Below are positions 8,390-15,686 of a DNA stretch of 64,000 bases, one piece after another. Made by a program: the position numbers and the translations under genes. Position 1 is the first letter of the stretch. Every line of letters begins with the position of its first letter. This DNA is from Hominenteromicrobium mulieris (GTDB lineage: Bacteria > Bacillota > Clostridia > Oscillospirales > Acutalibacteraceae): assembly GCF_020687165.1 (NCBI RefSeq), contig NZ_JAJEQC010000001.1, one strand, 5' to 3'. The notes beneath the pieces were generated by a model that saw nothing but the letters and a program-made list of their open reading frames with translations, had not been told where the DNA came from and searched no databases.

Positions 8390-9323
8390 TTTTCTGGTCG
8401 CGCTGAATGCGATCATGCCGACGTTTTTGCTTTTGGCGTTTGGCTACTTTTTAAAGCACAAAAACTTCGTCTCGTCGGAATTTTTAAAGCAGACGAATAC
8501 GCTGACATTCAAATTTTTCCTGCCGTTTCTGCTGTTTAATAACATCTATAAAACGGAGATTACCGAGGCCATCGACGGCATGACGTTCACAATCGCGGTA
8601 GGGAGTCTGCTGTTATTGTTTGCGGTGCTGTGCATTGTCGTGCCGCGTGTCGTGCGCGAGCCGAAACAGCGCGGCGTCATCATTCAGGGACTTTTTCGCA
8701 GCAACTACGTCATATTCGGCGTGAGCCTCGTCACGAACGTGTTCGGCGCGGAGGAGGCTGCCGCGGCCTCCATCTTGAGCGCCGTGCTCGTGCCGATGTA
8801 CAACGTTTTGGCCGTCATTGCGCTGACGGTATTTACGGGCGGAGGTAAGGTCTCGCTGAAAAAGACGCTCAAATCCATCGCGACAAACCCGCTCATTATC
8901 GCGGCACTGCTCGGTGTTTTTGCGTCCATCATTAAATTGCGTTTCCCGGCATTTCTGGAAACGAGCCTGCGCGATGTTTCGCGCCTTGCCACACCGCTTG
9001 CACTCATCGTGCTCGGCGGTGATTTCAGCTTCCGCAAGCTAAAAGGCAACATGCGTATTGCGGGCGTGACGGTGTTTATAAAGCTCGTCGTCATTCCGCT
9101 TGTTTTTCTGCCGATCGCGGTTCTGGCGGGTAGCAGAGGGCCGAGTCTTCTGGCGCTTGCACTTGCGTGGGAAACGCCGGTCGCGGTGTCAAGCTATATC
9201 ATGGCGCAGCAGGCGGGCGCAGATGGCGAGCTTGCCGGTCAGCTTGTTGTTTTGAGCGCCGTGTGCTGCATCCCGACCGTATTTTTGATGATCTTTATTT
9301 TGCAGAGCATGGCGTTGCTGTAA
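8379..9323 (+). CDS. AEC (auxin efflux carrier) family transporter
   Basis: A 314-residue membrane protein with about ten helices. It belongs to the AEC family, whose bacterial members move malate, malonate or other small anions. Visible are the N-terminal MPTFLLLAFGYFLK helix, the TNTLTFKFFLPFLLFNNI segment characteristic of bacterial AEC proteins, and the crossover region ATPLALIVLGG. The start is GTG at 8379, overlapping the end of the kinase gene by 11 bases, which implies translational coupling. The cargo is unknown; coupling to a sugar-phosphate kinase hints at organic acid export during sugar catabolism, but that is inference. Confidence 0.85.
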   Translation: MFDSFLVALNAIMPTFLLLAFGYFLKHKNFVSSEFLKQTNTLTFKFFLPFLLFNNIYKTEITEAIDGMTFTIAVGSLLLLFAVLCIVVPRVVREPKQRGVIIQGLFRSNYVIFGVSLVTNVFGAEEAAAASILSAVLVPMYNVLAVIALTVFTGGGKVSLKKTLKSIATNPLIIAALLGVFASIIKLRFPAFLETSLRDVSRLATPLALIVLGGDFSFRKLKGNMRIAGVTVFIKLVVIPLVFLPIAVLAGSRGPSLLALALAWETPVAVSSYIMAQQAGADGELAGQLVVLSAVCCIPTVFLMIFILQSMALL

Positions 9324-9330
9324 AAGTAAA

Positions 9331-9368
9331 AACCCGTTTCCGATAAAAGCTTCGGAAACGGGTTTTGT
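9331..9368. terminator. Bidirectional terminator between AEC gene and mntR
   Basis: Stem AACCCGTTTCCGA (9331-9343) / TTCGGAAACGGGTT (9351-9364), flanked by A's on one side and T's on the other, between convergent genes. Confidence 0.9.
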
Positions 9369-9382
9369 GCTGTTTAAGTTCA

Positions 9383-9760
9383 TTAAAGATGCTCGTTCAT
9401 TTCGCGGACATGCGCGCGGATCTTTTCAAAGCTCTCCTGACTGATGACGTGCTCAATGCGGCAGGCGTCCTCTGTTGCAATGTCCTTCGGCACGCCGAGA
9501 TAGGTGAGCCAATCGGAAAGCAACTTGTGGCGCTCATACATGCGGTTGGCGATGGCAAGGCCGTCCTCCGTCAGGTGAATGTAGCCGTCACCGTCTACGG
9601 TGATCAAATTGTTCTCGCGCAGCTTTTTCATGGCTACGCTGACACTGGGTTTTGTAAAATTGAGCTCGTTGGCAATATCAATAGAACGCACATAGGTGCT
9701 GCGCTCGGATAAGATCAAAATGGTCTCAAGATAGTTTTCTGCGGATTCCTGAATTTTCAC
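9383..9760 (-). CDS. mntR: MntR/DtxR-family metal-dependent repressor
   Basis: A 125-residue regulator with an N-terminal winged helix-turn-helix (about residues 1-65: SAENYLETIL, SIDIANELNFTKPSVSVAMKKL) and the start of the helical metal-binding/dimerisation domain with the HEXXH-like cluster of ligands (MYERHKLL, EDACRIEHVIS). It lacks the SH3-like C-terminal domain of DtxR, so it is of the short MntR type that represses Mn2+ or Fe2+ uptake when loaded with metal. The start is GTG at 9758-9760, six bases after AGGAG. No metal transporter gene lies next to it; the targets must be elsewhere. Confidence 0.88.
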   Translation of the reverse strand: MKIQESAENYLETILILSERSTYVRSIDIANELNFTKPSVSVAMKKLRENNLITVDGDGYIHLTEDGLAIANRMYERHKLLSDWLTYLGVPKDIATEDACRIEHVISQESFEKIRAHVREMNEHL

Positions 9761-9802
9761 GGCTGTCTCCTCTCACAATCGGGGTGGATAAATTTTTATA
9801 AC

Positions 9803-9831
9803 AGTATAACACAAATCCAAAAAGAGTTCAA
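9803..9831 (-). promoter_or_regulatory. Predicted promoter of mntR
   Basis: Minus-strand TTGAAC (9826-9831), 17 bases, TATACT (9803-9808). Confidence 0.65.
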
Positions 9832-9880
9832 TTCCCATTTTGTGCAAAACTGAAAATAAGTTGCAGGAGAAAATGACAGA

Positions 9881-9926
9881 AAAAGTCAAGACCCGCCGGG
9901 GGGAACCGGCAGGTCTCGGCTTTTCT
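9881..9926 (-). terminator. Terminator after the amt-PII gene
   Basis: Stem arms at 9889-9899 and 9906-9916 (11 bp, one G-T pair), followed on the minus strand by TTGACTTTTT. Confidence 0.8.
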
Positions 9927-9976
9927 TATTTCAGGAGCGTAGTACGCGTCGTACTCAATTTAAATGGGAAGATTTA

Positions 9977-11704
9977 TTATTCCACATCCTGCAGGGCGTC
10001 GTAGCCTTCTTCGCCCGTACGGACTTTGATGACATTCTCCACGTCGTAAACGAAGATTTTGCCGTCACCGATGTGACCGGTGTAAAGCGCTTTCTTCGCC
10101 GTTTCGATGACCGTGCGGACAGGCACCTTAGAGATGACGACCTCCACCTGTACCTTAGGCAGTAGGTTTGCTTCTACGAGCGTGCCGCGGTAATATTCCG
10201 GCTTGCCCTTCTGAATGCCGCAGCCGAGTACGTTCGTCACCGTCATACCGGTGATACCAACGCTCATCAGTGCGTTCTTCAAGGTATCGAAAGCTGCCTG
10301 CTTGCACACAATCTCGACCTTCGTCATCTTCACGCCGGTGCTTTCCGCTTTTACGGTCTTCACGGGGGCGTGATGCACAACGACCGGTACTGCTTCGTCC
10401 ACCGCAGCCGGGCCGAACGGGGCAGGGGCAACGCTGAGGTCTGCGCTTTCGAGCGAGGTGTTGATGGCCGGAACGAAGTCTGCATACGCATTTGCAAGGC
10501 CATGCTCGGGCAGGTCAAGACCCATAATTTCTTCTTCTCTCGTCACACGCAGGCCGACTGTCGCGCGAATGAGCAGGAACACAATGGTAATCGTCACGGC
10601 TGTCCAAGCGCAGACCGTAAGCGCACCAAGCAATTGTTTTGCAAGCAGTGCAATGCCGCCGCCGTAGAACAGGCCGGTGAAGCTATCGTTGCCGGGGGCT
10701 GTGGTCGTTGCAAAAAGACCGACTGCAATGGTGCCCCAAATGCCGTTACAGAAGTGGACGGCAACCGCGCCGACCGGGTCATCGACATGGAGTTTATAGT
10801 CGAGCAGCCAAACGCCGAACGGGCAAAGGAGACCGGCTACAATGCCGATGATTGCTGCGCCGAGGCAGTCCGTTACGTCACAGCCGGCGGTGATGGCGAC
10901 CAGACCGGCGAGAGAAGCGTTGAGACACATGGAAACATCCGGCTTGCCGTACTTTATCCATGTGAAAATCATGCAGGTGACGGTTGCTATGGCAGGTGAG
11001 ACGGTGGTGGTGAGGAAGATGGAGCCGAGCTGCTCAACGCTTGTTGCCGCAGCACCGTTGAAGCCGTACCAGCCGAACCAAAGAATGAACACGCCAAGGC
11101 AGCCGAGCGGAATGTTGTGGCCCGGGAAAGCATTGACCTTTACGATCTTGCCGCTTGCATCCTTTTCGAACTTGCCGATGCGCGGGCCGAGCAGCTTTGC
11201 GCCGATGAGTGCGGAAAGACCGCCTACCATGTGGATGGCGCAGGAGCCTGCAAAATCATGGAAGCCGAGCTGCGAAAGCCAGCCACCGCCCCATATCCAG
11301 TGTGCTTCGATGGGGTATATCAAAGCGGAGATAACACCGGAGTAAATGCAGTAGGAAAGGAACTTTGTGCGTTCTGCCATTGCTCCGGAAACGATGGTCG
11401 CGGTCGTGGCACAGAACACAAGGTTGAATACGAAATTCGACCAGTCAAAGTTTGCGTAGCTTGTGAAAATATCAAAGCCCGGCTTACCGATGAAGCCCAG
11501 TAAGTCTTCGCCCAGCAAAAAGCTGAAGCCGATGAGAATGAATACGCCGGTGCCGATGCAGAAGTCCATCAGATTCTTCATCAAAATGTTGCCGGCATTT
11601 TTTGCACGGGTGAAACCCGTTTCTACCATGGCGAAGCCGGCCTGCATCCAGAAGACCAGCGCCGCGCCCATCAAAAACCAGACGCTGAAGATTTCGCTTG
11701 TCAT
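9977..11704 (-). CDS. amt: Ammonium channel with C-terminal PII domain (Amt-GlnK fusion)
   Basis: A 575-residue fusion. Residues 1-410 are an AmtB-type ammonium channel: about 11 helices, with the twin pore histidines recognisable in CAIHMVGG and AVHFCNG. After a linker of about 50 residues, residues 462-575 form a PII (GlnB/GlnK) domain with a T-loop carrying EYYRGT, the usual place of the uridylylated tyrosine, and the conserved B-loop TGHIGDGKIF. In most bacteria the blocking GlnK protein is a separate trimer; here it is tethered, so channel gating by ATP/ADP and 2-oxoglutarate would act in cis. AGGAGG precedes the start. It lies downstream of glnN on the same strand, across a terminator-like hairpin. 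Confidence 0.93.
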   Translation of the reverse strand: MTSEIFSVWFLMGAALVFWMQAGFAMVETGFTRAKNAGNILMKNLMDFCIGTGVFILIGFSFLLGEDLLGFIGKPGFDIFTSYANFDWSNFVFNLVFCATTATIVSGAMAERTKFLSYCIYSGVISALIYPIEAHWIWGGGWLSQLGFHDFAGSCAIHMVGGLSALIGAKLLGPRIGKFEKDASGKIVKVNAFPGHNIPLGCLGVFILWFGWYGFNGAAATSVEQLGSIFLTTTVSPAIATVTCMIFTWIKYGKPDVSMCLNASLAGLVAITAGCDVTDCLGAAIIGIVAGLLCPFGVWLLDYKLHVDDPVGAVAVHFCNGIWGTIAVGLFATTTAPGNDSFTGLFYGGGIALLAKQLLGALTVCAWTAVTITIVFLLIRATVGLRVTREEEIMGLDLPEHGLANAYADFVPAINTSLESADLSVAPAPFGPAAVDEAVPVVVHHAPVKTVKAESTGVKMTKVEIVCKQAAFDTLKNALMSVGITGMTVTNVLGCGIQKGKPEYYRGTLVEANLLPKVQVEVVISKVPVRTVIETAKKALYTGHIGDGKIFVYDVENVIKVRTGEEGYDALQDVE

Positions 11705-11735
11705 ATGTTCGTCCTCCTATGTGTTGTTTGAAAAT

Positions 11736-11798
11736 AGAAAAGGGTGCGCACGTTTGGTTCCTGAAACGGAACCCCGTGCACACCCTTGTGCCTATATT
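11736..11798 (-). terminator. Hairpin between glnN and amt (terminator or attenuator)
   Basis: On the minus strand AAGGGTGTGCACG pairs with CGTGCGCACCCTT (one mismatch), enclosing an inner stem GGTTCC/GGAACC with loop GTTTCA, followed by TTCTATTTT. It ends glnN transcripts, or acts as an attenuator in the amt leader about 40 bases before the amt start. I see no convincing separate promoter for amt. Confidence 0.75.
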
Positions 11799-11844
11799 GA
11801 ATTTTTCATCCCTTGTCCGTTTGAAACGGTATGTTCAAAGCCCT

Positions 11845-13956
11845 TTATACTCTGAACATCAAATCGCCGTAGCTCGGGTACGGCCAGTAATCGGAAGAGA
11901 CCAGCGTTTCCATCTCGTCCACAACGGCTCTCAGCTCGGTCATGGCGGTGATGACGGAATCCTTATAATAGGTCGCAACCTCAATCGGATCTTCGCCGAC
12001 TTCCTTCACGCCGATGATGGCGTTATCGAGCGCAGCAAGCTTCTTATATGCGCAGTCCTGCAGGCCGGAAAGACGCTTGATGATATCAAGCTCCGCTTCG
12101 CACGGAATGTCATCGCTGATGGCCTTCTTCGTGGCAACACCGCTTGCAAGCTCCGCAACATAAGAGGAAACAGCGGGGAGAATATCGCGCTTGACCATAT
12201 CACTTGCGGTGAGCGCTTCGATGTTGATGGTCTTCGCGTACGTTTCGAGGATGATGTCCTGTCTGGACTGCATCTCGACTTCGGTGTAGATCTTATGCTT
12301 TGCAAAGAGCTTCACGTTCTTTTCGTCGGTGTAGTGCGGCAGTGCGTCTACCGTGGTCGGCAGGTTCGTCAGGCCGCGTCTTGCAGCTTCGACCTTCCAA
12401 GCGTCCGCATAGCCGTCGCCGTTAAAGATGATACGCTTGTGCTCTTTGATGACACGCTTGATGAGTGCGTTCAGTGCCGACATGAAATCATCGCTCTTGC
12501 CCTCAAGCTCGTCTGCGAACTGCTCGAGCTCATCGGCGATAATCGTGTTCAGCATGATGTTCGGGCAGGCGATGTTGAGCTGCGAGCCGAGGCTTCTGAA
12601 CTCGAACTTGTTGCCGGTGAAAGCGAACGGGGAGGTTCTGTTTCTGTCCGTTGTATCCTTTGTGAAGGACGGCAGAACGTTTACGCCAATCTCCATGTTG
12701 ACGCGGAGTGTGCCGCCGTAGACCGTGCCGGTCTCAATGGCGTGCAGGATAGCTGTAAGCTCGTCGCCGAGGAAGATGGAGATGATGGCCGGCGGCGCTT
12801 CGTTTGCGCCGAGGCGATGATCGTTGCCTGCGGAAGCGACGGAGACACGCAGCAGATCCTGATACTCGTCAACACCCTTGATAACAGCGGCGAGGAACAG
12901 GAGAAACTGTGCATTTTCCTGCGGCAGCTTGCCCGGCTCAAACAGATTCTTGCCGGTATCGGTGGAAAGTGACCAGTTGTTGTGCTTGCCGGAGCCGTTT
13001 ACGCCTGCAAACGGCTTTTCATGCAGCAGGCAGACAAGGCCGTGGCGGAGCGCAACGTTCTTCATCGTCTCCATGGTCAGCTGGTTATGGTCGGTCGCAA
13101 CGTTTGTAGTGGAGAAGATCGGCGCCAACTCGTGCTGTGCCGGGGCGACCTCGTTGTGCTTTGTCTTAGCAAGCACGCCGAGCTTCCACAGCTCTTCGTC
13201 GAGCTCCTGCATGAACGCGGCAATTCTCGGCTTGATCGCGCCGAAGTAATGGTCTTCAAGCTCCTGACCCTTCGGTGCGCGTGCACCGAACAGCGTGCGG
13301 CCCGTGTAAATGAGGTCCGGGCGCTCATCGTAGAGCTTTTTATCGACAAGGAAATATTCCTGCTCCGGGCCGACGGTCGTGATGACACGCTTTGTCGTGG
13401 AGTCGCCGAAAAGGCGGAGGATACGAACGGCCTGTGCGCTCAACGCTTCCATGGAGCGCAGCAGCGGGGTTTTCTTATCCAGCACCTCGCCGCCGTAGGA
13501 ACAGAACGCCGTAGGAATGTACAGGGAGTGATCTTTAATGAATGCGTAGGAGGTCGGGTCCCATGCGGTGTAGCCGCGGGCTTCAAACGTTGCGCGCAGA
13601 CCGCCGGAAGGGAAGGAAGAAGCATCCGGCTCGCCCTTGATGAGCTCCTTGCCGGAGAATTCCATGATGATGCGGCCGTCTGCCGTCGGAGAAATGAAGC
13701 TGTCGTGCTTCTCGGCGGTGATGCCGGTCATCGGCTGGAACCAGTGCGTGTAGTGCGTTGCACCTTTTTCGATCGCCCAGTCCTTCATGGCATTTGCCAC
13801 AGCATTGGCAACCGTGATGTCGAGGTCCTTGCCGTTGTCAATGGTCTTTCTCAAAGACTTGTAAACGTCCTTCGGCAGTCTCTCACGCATGACGTCGTCG
13901 TTAAACACCATGCTGGCGAAAATGTCCGGCACATTGATCTTTGTCGTGCTGCTCAT
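11845..13956 (-). CDS. glnN: Type III glutamine synthetase
   Basis: A 703-residue cytosolic enzyme making glutamine from glutamate, NH3 and ATP. GSIII identity follows from the length (about 700, versus 440-470 for GSI) and from the N-terminal MSSTTKINVPDIFASMVF. GSIII motifs include GPEQEYFLVD (metal glutamates), NGSGKHNNWSLST and GANEAPPAI. The start at 13954-13956 is chosen because GGAAAGAG lies upstream. The frame remains open to an ATG at 14089-14091, but those 45 extra codons lack a ribosome site and do not look like GS. A consensus promoter at 14158-14186 and a leader terminator at 14096-14140 precede it, so expression is probably controlled by attenuation. Confidence 0.95.
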   Translation of the reverse strand: MSSTTKINVPDIFASMVFNDDVMRERLPKDVYKSLRKTIDNGKDLDITVANAVANAMKDWAIEKGATHYTHWFQPMTGITAEKHDSFISPTADGRIIMEFSGKELIKGEPDASSFPSGGLRATFEARGYTAWDPTSYAFIKDHSLYIPTAFCSYGGEVLDKKTPLLRSMEALSAQAVRILRLFGDSTTKRVITTVGPEQEYFLVDKKLYDERPDLIYTGRTLFGARAPKGQELEDHYFGAIKPRIAAFMQELDEELWKLGVLAKTKHNEVAPAQHELAPIFSTTNVATDHNQLTMETMKNVALRHGLVCLLHEKPFAGVNGSGKHNNWSLSTDTGKNLFEPGKLPQENAQFLLFLAAVIKGVDEYQDLLRVSVASAGNDHRLGANEAPPAIISIFLGDELTAILHAIETGTVYGGTLRVNMEIGVNVLPSFTKDTTDRNRTSPFAFTGNKFEFRSLGSQLNIACPNIMLNTIIADELEQFADELEGKSDDFMSALNALIKRVIKEHKRIIFNGDGYADAWKVEAARRGLTNLPTTVDALPHYTDEKNVKLFAKHKIYTEVEMQSRQDIILETYAKTINIEALTASDMVKRDILPAVSSYVAELASGVATKKAISDDIPCEAELDIIKRLSGLQDCAYKKLAALDNAIIGVKEVGEDPIEVATYYKDSVITAMTELRAVVDEMETLVSSDYWPYPSYGDLMFRV

Positions 13957-14095
13957 GTAAACCACTCTTTCCTTCAATAAGATTCGCATAATAGGAGGGG
14001 CGAACGCTGCGATATAATTTGTATATCTTCCCGGCGTTTCGTCCTGCGGCTTCGCTTTACGAAACCGTCTGCACAGCTGTTCGTAATTCATTCAA

Positions 14096-14140
14096 ACAAA
14101 AAAGCGCTGGGGATGGCATTGAACCAACCACAGCGCCTTT
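14096..14140 (-). terminator. Leader terminator (attenuator) upstream of glnN
   Basis: On the minus strand AAAGGCGCTG (arm at 14131-14140) pairs with CAGCGCTTT (14101-14109), then TTTTTTG. It lies after the glnN promoter and about 140 bases before the start codon, so it can only act on glnN mRNA in its own leader. Confidence 0.8.
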
Positions 14141-14157
14141 GCTATGCTATGTGATGA

Positions 14158-14186
14158 ATTTTACAACGTCTCGGACCATTTGTCAA
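14158..14186 (-). promoter_or_regulatory. Promoter of glnN
   Basis: Minus-strand TTGACA (14181-14186), 17 bases, TAAAAT (14158-14163). Confidence 0.8.
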
Positions 14187-14239
14187 CACCTTTTTTGAGA
14201 AAATTTGAAGATTTGCAGGATATGCAATTTAAACCTGCG

Positions 14240-14260
14240 TTCATAAATTCATTTTATGAA
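14240..14260. promoter_or_regulatory. Inverted repeat, candidate operator shared by glnN and gltB
   Basis: Perfect arms TTCATAA (14240-14246) and TTATGAA (14254-14260), seven-base spacer, 54 bp from the glnN -35 and 70 bp from the gltB -35. The surrounding AT-richness makes chance occurrence possible. Confidence 0.35.
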
Positions 14261-14330
14261 ATTTTTAAAGTCAAGCGAACATAAAATGAAATTGCTACAA
14301 CTCAAAAATTCAAAAATCGCAAAATTTTTC

Positions 14331-14359
14331 TTGACATATAAGAAGGGCCGCTATATAAT
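14331..14359 (+). promoter_or_regulatory. Promoter of the glutamate synthase operon
   Basis: Perfect consensus TTGACA (14331-14336), 17 bases, TATAAT (14354-14359), with an A/T-rich upstream region that could act as an UP element. Confidence 0.92.
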
Positions 14360-14365
14360 GGTAGG

Positions 14366-14493
14366 CAGACAATGGAGTCTGATCATACATGTTGCATCTA
14401 AAAGCTGCCGAATGCGGGGCTTTTAGATTGCGCCGGGGGGAACGGCGCGCGTGCATTGCACGCAGCATGTATGGTCAGACTTTCTCTTTTTTT
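14366..14493 (+). ncRNA. Structured 5' leader RNA of the gltB operon with ANTAR-like hairpin and long terminator-like stem
   Basis: Starting at about the transcription start, CAGAC (14366-14370) and GTCTG (14377-14381) close a hairpin with six-base loop AATGGA, matching the A1/G4 hexaloop known for ANTAR-protein targets. Alternatively 14377-14391 pairs with 14466-14480 (15 bp, one G-U), enclosing three further hairpins (14396-14405/14419-14428; 14430-14435/14443-14448; 14449-14454/14458-14463), and is followed directly by TTTCTCTTTTTTT. The two folds share 14377-14381 and exclude each other. I recognise no named riboswitch. The typical second hexaloop hairpin of ANTAR sites was not found. Confidence 0.7.
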
Positions 14494-14550
14494 CGGAAAA
14501 GCCGGGAAAAAGACGTATATCTTATTTGTTTTCAGAAGGGAGCAGTCTTC

Positions 14551-15651
14551 ATGCTTAGAGAAGGCAAAAGCACAGCGGGCGATTTCCGAATTCCTTCGGG
14601 GTGCGCCGTATCCTCCGTTTTTTCCCGCAGCGGAAAACGGCTGGACGGCTCCGATATCATCCGCTCCATTGAGATCATGCACGACCGTTCAAACGGCCTT
14701 GGCGGCGGCTTCGCCGGCTACGGCATTTACCCGGAATATGCGGAACAGTATGCGTTCCACGTTTTCTATAATAATGTAAAAGCAAAAGAGGAATGTGAGA
14801 AGTTCATCAACGAGCATTTCGACGTCGTGAACCTTTCCAAAATTCCGATCCGCAAGATTCCGCAGATCACGGACGAGCCGCTTATCTGGCGGTACTTCGT
14901 AACACCGCTGCACACAAAGCTTGCGGAAAGCCAGCTTGATGAAGACGAGTTCACCGCCCGCTGCGTCAACCGCGTCAATACCTTTATCGATGGCGCGTAT
15001 ATTTTCTCCAGCGGCAAAAACATGGGCGTGTTTAAGGCCGTCGGCTACCCGGAGGATGTCGGTCGGTTCTATCGTCTCGATGAATACGCCGGCTACTGTT
15101 GGACGGCGCACGGCCGCTACCCGACGAATACCCCCGGCTGGTGGGGCGGTGCGCACCCGTTTGCGCTGCTCGACCTTTCCGTTGTCCATAACGGCGAAAT
15201 CTCGTCCTACGATGCGAACCGCCGCTGCATTGAGATGTACGGCTACAACTGCAACCTTTTGACCGATACCGAGGTCATCACCTATATTTTCGATTATCTT
15301 GTACGCCGTCAGGGCCTCACCCTGCAGGAGGTCGCAAACGTCATCGCGGCACCGTTCTGGACGACCATTCAGAACAAAGGCCCGGAGGAGCGCGCGCGTC
15401 TGACGTATTTGCGCAATGTGTATTCCGGCCTGCTCGTCACCGGTCCGTTCTCCATTCTGGTCGGCTTTACGGGTGGCCTTATGGCACTCAACGACCGCTT
15501 AAAGCTGCGTTCTATGGTCGTCGGCGAAAAGGGCGATATGGTCTACATCGCCAGTGAAGAATCCGCCATCCGCGTCATTCAGCCCACGCTCGATAAGGTC
15601 TGGGCGCCCGCAGGCGGCGAGCCTGTCATCTTCACGCTGGACAAAAAGTAA
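14551..15651 (+). CDS. Glutamate synthase, glutamine amidotransferase (class II) subunit
   Basis: A 366-residue Ntn-hydrolase that releases ammonia from glutamine. It corresponds to the N-terminal amidotransferase domain of GltB as a separate chain. The likely nucleophile is Cys18 in IPSGCAVSSVF, so a 17-residue propeptide would have to be removed to expose the cysteine amine. Downstream are MHDRSNGLGGGF, corresponding to the HRG-type loop, and NGEISSYDANR, matching the oxyanion/glutamine-binding loop (NGEI). The start at 14551 follows GGGAG by eight bases. It is the first gene of five that together rebuild a complete glutamate synthase (amidotransferase, FMN domain, ferredoxin, FAD oxidoreductase, GXGXG domain). 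Confidence 0.88.
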   Translation: MLREGKSTAGDFRIPSGCAVSSVFSRSGKRLDGSDIIRSIEIMHDRSNGLGGGFAGYGIYPEYAEQYAFHVFYNNVKAKEECEKFINEHFDVVNLSKIPIRKIPQITDEPLIWRYFVTPLHTKLAESQLDEDEFTARCVNRVNTFIDGAYIFSSGKNMGVFKAVGYPEDVGRFYRLDEYAGYCWTAHGRYPTNTPGWWGGAHPFALLDLSVVHNGEISSYDANRRCIEMYGYNCNLLTDTEVITYIFDYLVRRQGLTLQEVANVIAAPFWTTIQNKGPEERARLTYLRNVYSGLLVTGPFSILVGFTGGLMALNDRLKLRSMVVGEKGDMVYIASEESAIRVIQPTLDKVWAPAGGEPVIFTLDKK

Positions 15652-15686
15652 GAGTTTGTGTTCTCTGAGAAATGAGGTTACTATAA

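Larger units (their letters stand above)
13957..14330. other. Divergent control region between glnN and the gltB operon
   Basis: A gene-free, mostly AT-rich stretch. It holds the glnN leader with terminator hairpin (14096-14140), the glnN promoter, and an inverted repeat at 14240-14260 (TTCATAA, seven bases, TTATGAA) lying between the two divergent promoters. The glnN leader downstream of its terminator also folds locally (GGTTTCG/CGAAGCC near 14055). No coding sequence is seen. Confidence 0.7.

Noticed and set aside
13957..14091. N-terminal extension of GSIII by 45 residues
   Set aside because: The frame is open, but it lies in the leader after the terminator, lacks a Shine-Dalgarno and does not resemble the family N-terminus.
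14382..14480. A second ANTAR hexaloop hairpin in the gltB leader
   Set aside because: All candidate loops were checked; ATTGCA lies between unpaired C residues and GAATGC lacks A1/G4, so only one hexaloop hairpin can be claimed.
14366..14493. Known riboswitch or T-box upstream of gltB
   Set aside because: No T-box (TGGNACC) sequence, no match to glutamine, glycine or SAM riboswitch cores that I can recall; left as an unnamed structured leader.
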